This document shows, one piece after another, positions 1 to 10,939 of a DNA stretch of 64,000 nucleotides. The position numbers were made by a program, and so were the translations under genes. A model generated the notes under the pieces. That model saw only the letters and a list, made by a program, of their open reading frames with translations. It made no database searches and was not told the DNA's origin. Positions within the stretch are counted from its first letter, which is position 1. Each line of letters opens with the position of its first letter. The stretch is from assembly GCA_947451145.1 (NCBI GenBank), contig CANFXW010000009.1, positions 1-64,000 on the forward strand, in the 5' to 3' direction. The stretch is from Sphingomonadaceae bacterium. GTDB taxonomy: Bacteria > Pseudomonadota > Alphaproteobacteria > Sphingomonadales > Sphingomonadaceae.

Positions 1-440
1 GCAACCGCGCTGGCAAAGGTGCCCTGCGGACGGCCCATCAGCGCGGCGAGCATCTGGCCGGTCTGGTTCGAATCGTCGTCGATCGCCTGCTTGCCGAGGA
101 TGACAAGGCCGGGGGCCTCTTCATCGGCAATGGCTTTGAGGATCTTGGCAACTGCCAGCGGCTCGACCTCGTCATCGGTCTGCACCAGGATCGCGCGGTC
201 CGCGCCCATGGCGAGTGCGGTACGCAGCGTTTCCTGTGCCTTTTGCGGGCCGACGGAAACGGCGACGATCTCGGTCGCCACGCCCTTTTCCTTCAGCCGG
301 ATGGCTTCTTCAACCGCGATCTCGTCGAACGGGTTCATGCTCATCTTGACGTTGGCGAGATCAACGCCGGTGCCATCGGACTTAACCCGCGGCTTGACGT
401 TGTAGTCTATCACCCGCTTGACGGGGACGATGATCTTCAT
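1..440 (-). CDS. etfB: Electron transfer flavoprotein beta subunit (3' part outside window)
   Basis: This is the N-terminal ~146 residues of EtfB, which with EtfA carries electrons from acyl-CoA and other flavin dehydrogenases to ETF-ubiquinone oxidoreductase. The protein starts [20 protein letters not shown], a classic EtfB N-terminus. The visible part also holds [17 protein letters not shown] and the nucleotide-binding stretch [17 protein letters not shown]. The start is the ATG at 440. It lies downstream of sucC on the same strand, with a 117-bp gap. The reading frame runs off the left edge, so the end of the gene, and any etfA after it, cannot be seen. Confidence 0.95.
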   Translation of the reverse strand, partial: MKIIVPVKRVIDYNVKPRVKSDGTGVDLANVKMSMNPFDEIAVEEAIRLKEKGVATEIVAVSVGPQKAQETLRTALAMGADRAILVQTDDEVEPLAVAKILKAIADEEAPGLVILGKQAIDDDSNQTGQMLAALMGRPQGTFASAV

Positions 441-557
441 GCGTGTGGTCCTTGCACAGATGGAGACAATAAAGAGACTCGGGCACAGTTTAGTCGAGCG
501 ATTAAACCCGCAATCCGCCCATTGCCGCAGTTGCGAATAAGGTCAAGCCCCGAGGGC

Positions 558-1754
<1,197 letters not shown>

Positions 1755-1919
1755 GGGACAGGGTCTTTCCGTGAAGCGACAAGAGGTGTTTTGCTGCGCC
1801 GCCGCATAGGCAGGTTTATCGGGCTTGAAAAGGGCTGTAATGGGGTCTTAGGGTGGAAAAATGAACGCCAGTTGCAAATCATTCGCAAAAACCCGAAAAA
1901 ATGCACAGGTAAATGTGCA

Positions 1920-2717
1920 TTGATCGACCGGAGCCGCCTCGAATCGATTGTTCGCGCTGCCGGTGACATGGCTTTGAAGGCCTGGCCGGGAGGGGGGCAG
2001 CGACTCGATTCGCCAAAGCTGGATGTATGGGAAAAGTCCCCCGGCGATCCTGTTTCCGAAGCCGATCTGGCAGTCGATTCGTTCCTCAAGCAAGAGCTGG
2101 GCGCACTGCTGCCATCGGCGGGCTGGCTGTCGGAAGAGACCGCCGATGCGCCGGAACGCCTTGCGGGCGGGCTGATCTGGCTGGTCGATCCGATCGACGG
2201 CACGCGCGATTTCATCAGCGGGCGGAGCGGCTGGGCGGTATCGGTGGCGCTGGTCAGCGCAGGGCGGCCGCTGTTCGGCATGCTCCACGCCCCGGCGAGA
2301 GGCGAGTTCTGGCACGGTGAAGCGGGGCAGGGATCCTGGCGCAACGGCAAGCGGCTGGTCGCCAGCCAGCGCGCAGAGCTGCCCGGCGCGCGGGTGCCGG
2401 TTGATCATCTGCCCCCGGTCGATGCCGATCTGGTAAAGGTCGACAAGCCCAATTCGATTGCGCTCAGGATCGCTATGGTGGCCGCTGACGAGGCAGACCT
2501 GCTGGCAACCCTGCGCTGGGGCTGGGAGTGGGATATTGGCGCCGCCGCCCTGATCGCGCGAGAGGCTGGCGCGGCAGTGACCGATGCCTTCGGACAGGCG
2601 CTGGGCTATAACAAGCCCGATCCCCGCGCTTTTGGCGTGCTGGTTACGGCGCCTGCGATCCACTCTGCGGCGGTCGACAGGCTGGCGACCCGCGCACAGG
2701 AACTGGCGGCGCGGTAA
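1920..2717 (+). CDS. CysQ-like 3'(2'),5'-bisphosphate nucleotidase / inositol monophosphatase family
   Basis: This is a 265-aa Mg-dependent phosphatase of the inositol monophosphatase superfamily. The metal-binding motif LVDPIDGTRDF lies near residue 90, preceded by an acidic GWLSEET site. The second family motif, WEWDIGAAALIAREAGA, is near the C-terminus. The CysQ branch hydrolyses adenosine 3',5'-bisphosphate from sulfate assimilation; that substrate is inferred from family. No in-frame ATG or GTG fits the family N-terminus. The TTG at 1920, giving an N-terminus reading MIDRSRLESIVRAAG, fits best. The next ATG is at about 1968 and would cut into the first helix. The gene is divergent from sucC. 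Confidence 0.85.
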   Translation: MIDRSRLESIVRAAGDMALKAWPGGGQRLDSPKLDVWEKSPGDPVSEADLAVDSFLKQELGALLPSAGWLSEETADAPERLAGGLIWLVDPIDGTRDFISGRSGWAVSVALVSAGRPLFGMLHAPARGEFWHGEAGQGSWRNGKRLVASQRAELPGARVPVDHLPPVDADLVKVDKPNSIALRIAMVAADEADLLATLRWGWEWDIGAAALIAREAGAAVTDAFGQALGYNKPDPRAFGVLVTAPAIHSAAVDRLATRAQELAAR

Positions 2718-2739
2718 CAGACCTGCTAGGAACCACGGC

Positions 2740-4047
2740 GTGACACCTTTCCCCTGGTCCGAAACCCTGATTATTCTGGGCCTGATCCTCCTCAACGGGC
2801 TCTTCGCCATGTCCGAACTGGCGATTATCTCGTCGCGTCCTGCGCGGCTGCGCGTGGCGGCGGAACGCGGTTCCAAGGGAGCTCAGGCCGCGCTGGCACT
2901 TGTTGCCGATCCGGGCAAGCTGCTGTCAACCGCGCAGACGGGGATTACACTGATAGGAATTGTTGCCGGTGCTTTTTCCGGGGCGGAACTGGGCGGCCCG
3001 GTGGGCGAACGGTTGCTCGGCTGGGGCGTGCCCGCTCGCTATGCGCCGCAAGCGGGCTTTGCCCTGACCATTGCCGTGACGACCTATTTCAGCCTTGTCG
3101 TTGGCGAATTGGTGCCAAAGCAGATCGCGCTGCGCCATGCCGAGGCGATTGCCACCGCATCGGCTCTGCCGATGAACCTGCTGTCACGCATGACCGCGCC
3201 CTTTGTCTGGCTGCTGGACAGGTCATCAGGCTTTCTGCTCGCCCTGCTCGGCATCACCCGCAAAGGCGAGAGCGAAGTTACCGCCGAAGAACTCCACATG
3301 ATCTTCGCCGAAGCTACCCGCTCGGGCGTGATCGAGGAAGACGAGCGGGCGATCATGGCGGGGATCATGCGGCTGGCCGACCGTCCGGTGCGCGAGCTGA
3401 TGACCCCGCGCAATGAACTCGACGCGATCGACCGCCGCGCCAGCGAGGATGATATCCGCGCCCTGCTGAAGGCTTCATCGCATTCGCTGTGGCCGGTCAT
3501 CGATGGCTCGCCCGATACGATTGTCGGCGTGGTCAAGGTCAAGGACGTGCAGCGCACCCTGCTCGCCGGCAAGAAAGTGCAGATCGCCCGCCTGATGAAG
3601 AAGGCAGAGATCATCCCCGACCAGCTCGACGCAATGGATGCGCTGCGGATGCTGCAGCAATCGGGCGTGTCGATGGCGCTGGTCCACGATGAATATGGCC
3701 ACCTTGAAGGCGTCGTCACTCCGGCAGACCTGCTCTCGGCCATCGTCGGCCAGTTCGCCAGCCATCAGGACGAAGGCGACGAGCCGATGGTGATAGAACG
3801 CGAGGACGGCTCGCTGCTGATCGCCGGGGCTCTGCCGGTTGATGCTCTGGCTAGCCAGCTGGCTATCACCATCCCCACCGACCGCGATTTTGCCACTGTG
3901 GCGGGCTATGTCCTGTCTGTGCTCAAGCGCCTGCCGCACGAAGGTGAGCATTTCCACGAGCAGGGCTGGCGGTTCGAGGTCGTCGATATGGACGAGCGGC
4001 GGATTGACAAGCTGCTGGTGAGCAAGGTGGCGGTGGAAGCCGAATAG
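2740..4047 (+). CDS. Hemolysin-family/CorC-type CBS-domain membrane protein (CNNM-like)
   Basis: This 435-aa protein of the HlyC/CorC (CNNM-like) family has an N-terminal DUF21 membrane domain of several helices, with LILLNGLFAMSELAIISSRP at the start. A pair of CBS domains follows (RELMTPRNELDAID, VIDGSPDTIVGVVKVKD) and then a C-terminal CorC_HlyC domain (DRDFATVAGYVLSVLKRLPH). Members are linked to Mg/Co efflux and to membrane damage resistance; the ion is not visible here. The start is the GTG at 2740, with CTAGGA just upstream, 22 bp after the CysQ-like stop. The two genes are likely co-transcribed. The gene ends in front of a palindromic element. Confidence 0.88.
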   Translation: MTPFPWSETLIILGLILLNGLFAMSELAIISSRPARLRVAAERGSKGAQAALALVADPGKLLSTAQTGITLIGIVAGAFSGAELGGPVGERLLGWGVPARYAPQAGFALTIAVTTYFSLVVGELVPKQIALRHAEAIATASALPMNLLSRMTAPFVWLLDRSSGFLLALLGITRKGESEVTAEELHMIFAEATRSGVIEEDERAIMAGIMRLADRPVRELMTPRNELDAIDRRASEDDIRALLKASSHSLWPVIDGSPDTIVGVVKVKDVQRTLLAGKKVQIARLMKKAEIIPDQLDAMDALRMLQQSGVSMALVHDEYGHLEGVVTPADLLSAIVGQFASHQDEGDEPMVIEREDGSLLIAGALPVDALASQLAITIPTDRDFATVAGYVLSVLKRLPHEGEHFHEQGWRFEVVDMDERRIDKLLVSKVAVEAE

Positions 4048-4048
4048 A

Positions 4049-4190
4049 TCCTCCCTGTAGGGGAGGGGGACCAGCGAAGCTGGTGGAGGGGTACAGGCGA
4101 GTGGTCCTGACCTTCGACGGCGGGATCACTCGCCTGTGCCCCTCCACCCCGCCGCTTTGCGTCGCGGTTCCCCTCCCCCAAGGGGGAGGA
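4049..4190. repeat. Palindromic intergenic element between convergent genes
   Basis: The ~140-bp element fills the gap between convergent genes. It contains a near-perfect 22-bp inverted repeat (4082-4103 against 4127-4148, one mismatch). It also has smaller hairpins: CCAGCGAAGCTGG at the left, and outer pyrimidine/purine arms CCTCCC and GGGGAGG at both ends. Folded RNA from either strand would be a long hairpin, so a bidirectional terminator or mRNA-stabilising role is likely. The form resembles dispersed sphingomonad intergenic palindromes; copy number elsewhere in the genome cannot be seen. Confidence 0.75.
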
Positions 4191-7100
4191 TTACCGCCCC
4201 AGCAAATTCCGTGCTTGGCTGGCGATCTGGGCCAGCATCGCGGGCGCGACCGGCATGGCCCCTTGCGCGCGGGTCACCATGGCCCGGAACTGGCGGATCG
4301 GAGCTGCCTGCGCCTCGATCCACTGCGCTGCTGCCCGCGAAGGGTCGCTGCGCTTGCCGCCGGATACCCGCCGCAGAAAATCGAGCCGCATCTGCTGGAA
4401 ATCGCGGGCGAGACCGGCGACGAGCAGGCGTTCCCACGGATCGCTCGGGCGGGCGGCGGCGGCGGCTTGCTGCGCCCAGTCGAGCCCCAGCTTGGCCCCG
4501 AGATCGGAGAAAGCGCGGGTCAGGACTTCGGGCGAGGTGCCGCTGTCACGCGCCAGCCGGGCAAGGCCCACCGCGCCGTCCATGGCATAGAGGTGCGCCA
4601 CCAGCGCGGCTTCGGCTTTAGGTGCGCCAGCGGCGACCAGATCGGCGGTGATGCGGTTTTCCTGCGCGCGGGCTTCGCTGCCGAGCAGGGCTTCGGCGAG
4701 GCCGCTTAACTTGCGCACGCCGGGGGCGAGATCGGCTACGGTCTGCGATGGCATGACCAGCCCGGCACCGGCGCGCAGCAGATCGGCCATATGGCTGCGC
4801 ACCGCGCTCGAGGTGCGGCGGATCAGCGCGATGCGCGCGGTTTCGGGCATCTTCGCCACCTCGATCCGCGCCCACAGGGCATCGAGCCCGAACAGCGCAT
4901 CGGCAGCGACGAAGGCGGCAACCACCTGCGCCAGCGAGGCGCCCTCTTCCTCGACCAGTTCGAAGGGGTGGATCATGCCGATGCGGTTGACCACCCGGTT
5001 GGCGAGGCGGGTCGCGATGATTTCGCGCCGCAGCCGGTGGGTGAAAATGTCCTTGCGGAACTTGGTCTGCATCGCGGGGGGGAACGATGCGACGAGATCA
5101 CTTTCAAGGCCGGTATCGTCAACGACATCGCTGTGCTCCAGCGCATCCTGCAGTGCCAGCTTGGCGCTGGAGAGCAGGACGGCGAGTTCGGGCCGGGTCA
5201 GTCCGTGACCTTCGGCAGCGCGGCGTTTCAGCACGTCGTTTTCGGCGAGGCCCTCGGTCTTGCGATCAAGCTGGCCCAGTTCTTCGAGCACCTCGACAAG
5301 GCGCAGGCTTGATCCGGTCCCGGCGGCACCGCCCGATGCGGCGACCGAGAGCGCCAGCGCCTGCAGCCGGTTATCCTCGAGCACCAGTTCGGCAACATCA
5401 TCGGTCATCGACGAGAGCAGCTTGACGCGCGATGGTTCGGACAGCCGCCCGGCGCGCTGCGCCGATGCCAGCGCGATCTTGATGTTGACCTCTTTGTCCG
5501 AGCAATCGACGCCGGCCGAATTGTCGATGAAATCGGTGTTGTTGCGCCCGCCCGCACCATTCGCGCCTTCGAGGGCGAATTCGATCCGCCCGGCCTGCGT
5601 GCAACCCAGGTTCGCGCCCTCGCCGATCACCCGCGCGCGGACATCGCAGCCATCGACGCGCAGGGCATCGTTGCCGGGATCGCCGACCACGGCGTTGTTC
5701 TCTGCGGAGGACTTCACATAGGTGCCGATGCCGCCGAACCACAGCAGATCGACTTCGGCTTTCAGGATCGCGGTGATCAGGCTCTCGGGATCGAGGCTGT
5801 CGGCACTCACGCCGAGCATGGCTTTCACCTGCTTGGTGAGCGCAATCGCCTTGGCGCTGCGCGGAAATACGCCGCCGCCTTTGGAGATCAGCGCCTTGTT
5901 GTAATCGTCCCAGCTCGAGCGTGGCAGGGCGAACATGCGCTTGCGCTCGGCCCAGCTCTTGGCCGGATCGGGATCGGGATCGAAGAAGATGTGGCGGTGA
6001 TCGAAAGCGGCGACCACTTTGATCGACTTCGACAGCAGCATGCCGTTGCCGAACACGTCGCCCGACATATCGCCGCAGCCCGCGACGCGGACCGGATCGT
6101 TCTGCACATCAACGCCAAGCTCAAGGAAGTGGCGCTGGACCGAAAGCCAGGCACCCTTGGCGGTGATGCCCATCGCCTTGTGGTCATAGCCCTTTGATCC
6201 GCCAGAGGCGAAGGCATCGCCCAGCCAGAAATCATATTCGGCGGCGAGGGCATTGGCGGTGTCGGAAAAGGTTGCGGTGCCCTTGTCGGCGGCGACGACG
6301 AAATAGGGATCTTCGCCATCGCGGATTACCACCTGCTTCGGATGAACGACCTTGCCGCCAGCGATGTTGTCGGTGATCGACAGCAGCGAGCGGACGAAGA
6401 CCTGATAGGCAGCCTTGCCCTCGGCCAGCCAGCCATCGCGATCCTGCGCCGGATTGGGCAGCAGCTTGGGATAGAAGCCGCCCTTGGCCCCCGTCGGCAC
6501 GATCACTGCGTTCTTGACGCGCTGCGCCTTCATCAGGCTGAGCACTTCGGTGCGGAAATCGTCGCGCCGGTCAGACCAGCGCAGGCCGCCGCGGGCGACC
6601 GGGCCGGCGCGCAGGTGGATGCCTTCTACCTGGCGGGAATAGACGAAGACCTCGCGCCATGGCAGCGGCTTGGGCAGGCCGGGGACTTGAGCGGAATCAA
6701 GCTTGAAGGCCAGCGCCACGCCATCGCGGGCAGGGGCGAAGGCATTGGTCCGCAGCATGGCGCTCACCAGCGCGCGATAAGCGCGCAGCAGGCGGTCATC
6801 GTTGATCGCCGAGACTTTGGTGAGGCCCAGTTTGATCGCCTCGAAGGCCTCATCCACGGCATGCTCGCGGTTGCCAGCGAAAGCGGGGTCATGGCGGGCG
6901 CGGAACAGGGCGATCAGGCCGCGCGTCACGCCGCCTGCGCCTTGCAGGGCATCGACCGCTGTCGGAATGCCGAAGTTCATGCCTGCTTGCCTGAGATAGC
7001 GATACCAGGCGCGCAGCCAGTTCACTTCGGCGGCGCTGAGGCCAAGGCCGGGGATCAGGCGATTGAAAGCATCGTCCTCACCGCTGCCGTTCAGCACATC

Positions 7101-8903
7101 GGCAAGCGCGCCTTCGATCGCGGGAGCCAGCCCCAGCATGTTCTCGGCCCGGCGCGCGGGCGGCAGTTCGAGCAGGAAATCGTGGATCGCGCCAAGGTGG
7201 CCGACCTCGCCTTTGCTGACGAGCGCGGTGGGGGTATCCTCTACCACCCGGAAGCCGAAGTTTTCGAGTGCCGGAACCGCGTCTGACAGGGCAATCGCCC
7301 CGCTGCGCTGATAGAGCTTGAGCCGCAGATGCCCCTCGCCATCCTGCGCCCGGCCGTGCAGCCGCACCCCCCGCCCGGTCAGCGCCAGAGCGGAAAGCCC
7401 GATGATGTCGCTCGCCGCCTCGGCGGGTCCGCAGGCGGCGCGATAGGTTAGCGGGAAGGCATCGGCATAGGTTGCCGCGAGGTCAGCCGCCCGCGATGCG
7501 TCGATGGAGAGGGCCAATTCGTCCTCAACCGCCTCGCCCCAGCCGCGCAGCATCAGGGCGAGCCGCGTATCGAGCGCGGCCTCGTCGGGGATCTTCGCCC
7601 CTTCGCGGATATCGATAACAAAGCGCAGCAGCGCGAGATTACTGCTCTCTACCTCTAGGCTCCAGTCGAGCACCGGGCCATCGGCGGCCTTGGTCAGCAT
7701 CGCCTCGATCTCGAGCCGGGTGCCGGTCGAGATGGCATCGCGGGGCAGCCAGACGAAAGCGAACAGGTGGCGATCGAGCGGTGCGGTGACCAGCATCAGC
7801 CGGGGGCGGGGTCGCTCGACCAGACTCATCATCGTCGTCGCTATGCGCTCGATATCGCGGGCTTCAAAGCTGGCGAGCATATCGTGCGGCAACGCGGTGA
7901 GCGCATGGACCAGCGCTTTGCAATTATGGCTGCCGGTGCTGAAGCCGAACTTGGTCATCAGCGCGGAAAGCTGGGCGCGCAGGCCGGGAACTTCCTGCGG
8001 CGGCGCGGCCAGTGCGGCGCTGGTCCACACCCCGGCGTGGGCCGAAAGCGCGACCAGCTTCCCGGCTTCAAACACCGGAACGATAAACAGATCGAGCGGC
8101 ACGGCGCGGTGGACCGAGGAAATGCGGTTGGACTTGATCACCAGCAGGCTGCGGCTCTTCGGCTTGGCATCGAACCAGGCGAAGGCCCGGCGCCAAGAGG
8201 GCTCGGCGAGCAGCGGCTTCGCGCCTTTCTTGCAGACGCCGAGCAGTGTGTCTTCGCGGCCATCGCGGTGATGGGTGACGTGGCCGAGCAGGGTCAGCAT
8301 GTCGGCGCCCAGCCAGTGCAGCAGGGCAGCACATTCGGCATCGCGGGTTTCGAGCACGGCAGCATCGGTGGCCATGCAGGCCTTCATTGCGGGCCAGTCG
8401 GCCACCGCGCCGCGCACTTCGGCCAGCGTCTGCTCGAGCGCAGCGGCCAGAGCCTTGCGCGCCTTGGCATCGGTGCGCCCGGTTTCGAGGTAGATCATCG
8501 ATTCGCGCGGAGCATCGCCCTCGGGCAGGGCAGTGATCACCCCCTTGGCATCGCGTTCTACGGCGACCACCGGATGGACCAGCCGGTCTATCGCCAGCCC
8601 TTGCCGGGCAAGCGTGGCGGCAATCGAATCGACAAGGAACGGCATGTCGTCATTGATCACCGCGATCCGGGTGATACGGCTGCCGGACTGGTCATCGATG
8701 GCCAAGGCGGGCTTGCCGGATTGCCGCTGGCTGGCCGCGCCGAGCATGAAGGCGGCAACCGTGGTCAAGGCGTCCGGGCCAAGCTCTGTATCACCGGGCA
8801 GGATCGCGCCGGAAAGCCTCCCGGCCAGAGCCGCCTCAAGCCCGCGCGATGCGGAGCCTGGTTTTGCAGGGGTACCTTTGGCTGCTGCGGTACGGCTGGC
8901 CAT
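4191..8903 (-). CDS. NAD-specific glutamate dehydrogenase, large (~180 kDa) class
   Basis: This 1570-aa protein is of the NAD-GDH family of very large enzymes (PF05088 type). It oxidises glutamate to 2-oxoglutarate and ammonia, mainly in catabolism. The long N-terminal half carries ACT-like regulatory segments (VINDDMPFLVDSIAATLARQ, residues ~82-101). The catalytic region lies around residues 700-1150: GGLRWSDRRDDFRTEVLSLM, PTGAKGGFYPKLLPNP, CGDMSGDVFGNGMLLS, then GIGTYVKSS and IGEGANLGCTQAGRIEFAL for dinucleotide binding. Length is normal for this class. The gene is monocistronic, followed by the palindromic element. The start is the ATG at 8903. Confidence 0.95.
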   Translation of the reverse strand: MASRTAAAKGTPAKPGSASRGLEAALAGRLSGAILPGDTELGPDALTTVAAFMLGAASQRQSGKPALAIDDQSGSRITRIAVINDDMPFLVDSIAATLARQGLAIDRLVHPVVAVERDAKGVITALPEGDAPRESMIYLETGRTDAKARKALAAALEQTLAEVRGAVADWPAMKACMATDAAVLETRDAECAALLHWLGADMLTLLGHVTHHRDGREDTLLGVCKKGAKPLLAEPSWRRAFAWFDAKPKSRSLLVIKSNRISSVHRAVPLDLFIVPVFEAGKLVALSAHAGVWTSAALAAPPQEVPGLRAQLSALMTKFGFSTGSHNCKALVHALTALPHDMLASFEARDIERIATTMMSLVERPRPRLMLVTAPLDRHLFAFVWLPRDAISTGTRLEIEAMLTKAADGPVLDWSLEVESSNLALLRFVIDIREGAKIPDEAALDTRLALMLRGWGEAVEDELALSIDASRAADLAATYADAFPLTYRAACGPAEAASDIIGLSALALTGRGVRLHGRAQDGEGHLRLKLYQRSGAIALSDAVPALENFGFRVVEDTPTALVSKGEVGHLGAIHDFLLELPPARRAENMLGLAPAIEGALADVLNGSGEDDAFNRLIPGLGLSAAEVNWLRAWYRYLRQAGMNFGIPTAVDALQGAGGVTRGLIALFRARHDPAFAGNREHAVDEAFEAIKLGLTKVSAINDDRLLRAYRALVSAMLRTNAFAPARDGVALAFKLDSAQVPGLPKPLPWREVFVYSRQVEGIHLRAGPVARGGLRWSDRRDDFRTEVLSLMKAQRVKNAVIVPTGAKGGFYPKLLPNPAQDRDGWLAEGKAAYQVFVRSLLSITDNIAGGKVVHPKQVVIRDGEDPYFVVAADKGTATFSDTANALAAEYDFWLGDAFASGGSKGYDHKAMGITAKGAWLSVQRHFLELGVDVQNDPVRVAGCGDMSGDVFGNGMLLSKSIKVVAAFDHRHIFFDPDPDPAKSWAERKRMFALPRSSWDDYNKALISKGGGVFPRSAKAIALTKQVKAMLGVSADSLDPESLITAILKAEVDLLWFGGIGTYVKSSAENNAVVGDPGNDALRVDGCDVRARVIGEGANLGCTQAGRIEFALEGANGAGGRNNTDFIDNSAGVDCSDKEVNIKIALASAQRAGRLSEPSRVKLLSSMTDDVAELVLEDNRLQALALSVAASGGAAGTGSSLRLVEVLEELGQLDRKTEGLAENDVLKRRAAEGHGLTRPELAVLLSSAKLALQDALEHSDVVDDTGLESDLVASFPPAMQTKFRKDIFTHRLRREIIATRLANRVVNRIGMIHPFELVEEEGASLAQVVAAFVAADALFGLDALWARIEVAKMPETARIALIRRTSSAVRSHMADLLRAGAGLVMPSQTVADLAPGVRKLSGLAEALLGSEARAQENRITADLVAAGAPKAEAALVAHLYAMDGAVGLARLARDSGTSPEVLTRAFSDLGAKLGLDWAQQAAAAARPSDPWERLLVAGLARDFQQMRLDFLRRVSGGKRSDPSRAAAQWIEAQAAPIRQFRAMVTRAQGAMPVAPAMLAQIASQARNLLGR

Positions 8904-9044
8904 AATGCTCGCTCTCCTACCCTCGCGCCTTCTTGCGCCTCGGGCCTCGCGTAAACAAGGATGGTTGCGATCTTCTGCCGCAACACTCGGGGCGATTACC
9001 GAGATATAGTCTCAATTGCAACCAGTTGCTGCAGCAAAAGGTGC

Positions 9045-10028
9045 TCAGCCGTGAAGGGCGGCCATGGCCAGTTCGAGCGAGCGGCGGCGCAGCGCAGAAT
9101 CATATGTCTGTCCGGAAAAGATGATCTCGTCGGCCCCGGTGCGTTCGGCAAAGGCGGTGACTTGCGCGCGTACCGCTTCGGGCGATCCCACCGCGCGGGC
9201 GACATCCATCCGTTCGAGCATGGCCAAAGCCGCGGGCGGCAGGCTGGCGCGATAGTTCTCAATCGGTGGCTTCATCCTTCCCGGCTCGCCAAAGCGCAGG
9301 GCAACGAAGCCTTGTTCCTGTGTCGAGGCGAGATAGGCCGCTTCCTCGTCGCTGGGGGCACAGAACATGGTCATCGCGGCCATGACATGCGGCTCGGCCA
9401 GCGTCTCGGAAGGCGTGAAGCGCTCGCGGTACAGCTTCAGTGCGCCATCAAGATGGTCGGGCGCAAAGTGCGAAGCGAAAGCATAGGGCAGGCCCAGCGC
9501 GGCGGCGAGCGAAGCGCCGAACAGGCTCGAGCCCAGTATCCACATTTCCACATTTGCGCCCTTCGCCGTGGTGGCCTGAATCGGCAGCGCGGGATCACCG
9601 GCAAACAGGGCGCTGAGCTCAACCACATCCTGCGGGAAGAATTCGGAGGCGCGCATCAGATCCTTGCGCAGGGCTTGGGCAATCCTGCCGTCCGCACCCG
9701 GCGCGCGGCCCAGCCCCAGATCTACGCGGCCCGGGAACAGCGCCTCCAACGTGCCGAATTGCTCGGCAATGACGAAAGGGTTGTGATTGGGAAGCATGAT
9801 CCCGCCTGCGCCCACGCGGATCGACGAGGTCGCATGGCCGATATGCGCCAGCACCACAGAAGTCGCTCCGCCCGCTATCCCTTCCATGCCGTGATGCTCT
9901 GCCACCCAGAAGCGCTTGCACCCGGCGCCTTCCGCGCAGCGCGCGAGTTCGGCGCTGTCCGCCATGGCCTCGCTGATCGTTCCGCCTTCGCGGACGGGCA
10001 CCAGATCGAGGACCGAATAGGCGGGCAT
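9045..10028 (-). CDS. LLM-class flavin-dependent oxidoreductase
   Basis: This 327-aa luciferase-like monooxygenase family protein has a TIM-barrel fold and uses FMNH2 or F420. The N-terminus YSVLDLVPVREGGT and the segment RFWVAEHHGMEGIAGGATSV (residues ~39-58) are typical of the bacterial group annotated as MsnO8-like LLM oxidoreductases, as are GAGGIMLPNHNPFVIAEQFG and LGLGRAPGADG. The substrate cannot be told from sequence. It is the last gene of a three-gene operon: its ATG (10028) lies one base past the stop of the TPR gene, which suggests translational coupling. Confidence 0.9.
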   Translation of the reverse strand: MPAYSVLDLVPVREGGTISEAMADSAELARCAEGAGCKRFWVAEHHGMEGIAGGATSVVLAHIGHATSSIRVGAGGIMLPNHNPFVIAEQFGTLEALFPGRVDLGLGRAPGADGRIAQALRKDLMRASEFFPQDVVELSALFAGDPALPIQATTAKGANVEMWILGSSLFGASLAAALGLPYAFASHFAPDHLDGALKLYRERFTPSETLAEPHVMAAMTMFCAPSDEEAAYLASTQEQGFVALRFGEPGRMKPPIENYRASLPPAALAMLERMDVARAVGSPEAVRAQVTAFAERTGADEIIFSGQTYDSALRRRSLELAMAALHG

Positions 10029-10029
10029 A

Positions 10030-10926
10030 TCAGTCGCCTTCAGGTTTTGCGGGCGGCGCTGGGTCAGGCGCTGCGCTTTCGCCGATCTGCTCGAGATAGG
10101 CTTTGGCCTGAGCTGCCTCGGGGCTTTGCGGGGCCGTGGCGATCACCGATTTCCAACTCTTGCGCGCGGCATCCTCGCGCTCGGCGAGCATGGCGATCAC
10201 CCCGGCTTCCAGGCCGATGGCGGGGTCGAGCGGATTGAGCGCGGCGGCCTTTTCGATAAATTGCTGCGCCTGCTCCAGCTTGGCCGTGCGGCGGTAGAGT
10301 GTGGCCGAAAGCAGCCAGACATCGCTGTTTCCGGGAATGAGTGTTGTCGCCTCGGTGAGCGTTGCCTTGGCCTCGAACGAACGACCCAGAGCGACCAGCG
10401 CCCGCGCCTTGTCAAAGGCGATTTCGCCCTGCGCGGCCTTGTCGCCGGTCGCAACCGCATCGTCGTGCGCCAGCGCCAGCGCTACCAGCGCGCGGGCAGG
10501 CTGGCCCCCGGCTATCGCGGCATTCCCTGCCATGGCGCCCCAGTCAGCGCGCTTGGCGTGATCGCTGCCAGAAGCGTCGCGCGCGGCGATGAACGCCTTT
10601 TCCGCGCCTTCAAAATCCGCCTTCTGCGCATGGGCAAGGCCAAGGCAACCCTGGGCTTCGGCGAATTCGGCAGTGGTGGCGCGGGCGACCCAGTCATTGG
10701 CGCGCTCGATAGCCTCATCGGCCCCGCCGGCATTACCCGCTGCGGCGATCATCGCCTGACAGGTCTGTGCCGAAGGCATTACGGGAGGCGGCGCAGGGGC
10801 CGGGCTCACCTCGCCATGCCGCGCCGGCATCCGCGCCTTGCCAATCGGGATTTCGCTGCCTCCGCTGATAATGCCGCCAGAGCTCATCTGGACTAGCAGG
10901 GGAAGCAGGCTGAGCAGGATGGGCAT
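10030..10926 (-). CDS. Secreted tetratricopeptide-repeat protein
   Basis: This 298-aa protein has a short hydrophobic N-terminal signal (MPILLSLLPLLVQMSSGG), then a Pro/Ala linker and a helical TPR array from about residue 60. Repeats such as AEAQGCLGLAHAQKADFEGA, NSDVWLLSATLYRRTAKLEQ and IGLEAGVIAMLAEREDAARK are visible. The C-terminal tail is Pro/Ala-rich. TPR proteins of this kind act as periplasmic scaffolds; no specific role can be assigned. The start at 10926 is supported by GAAAGG upstream. It sits 13 bp after the alpha/beta hydrolase and is coupled to the downstream LLM gene. Confidence 0.82.
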   Translation of the reverse strand: MPILLSLLPLLVQMSSGGIISGGSEIPIGKARMPARHGEVSPAPAPPPVMPSAQTCQAMIAAAGNAGGADEAIERANDWVARATTAEFAEAQGCLGLAHAQKADFEGAEKAFIAARDASGSDHAKRADWGAMAGNAAIAGGQPARALVALALAHDDAVATGDKAAQGEIAFDKARALVALGRSFEAKATLTEATTLIPGNSDVWLLSATLYRRTAKLEQAQQFIEKAAALNPLDPAIGLEAGVIAMLAEREDAARKSWKSVIATAPQSPEAAQAKAYLEQIGESAAPDPAPPAKPEGD

Positions 10927-10939
10927 TCGGGACCTTTCG

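Noticed and set aside
9907..9920. GAAGCGCTT core resembling the LacI operator
   Set aside because: It lies inside the LLM oxidoreductase gene and the outer bases do not extend the palindrome (CCA...TGC), so it is a chance match.
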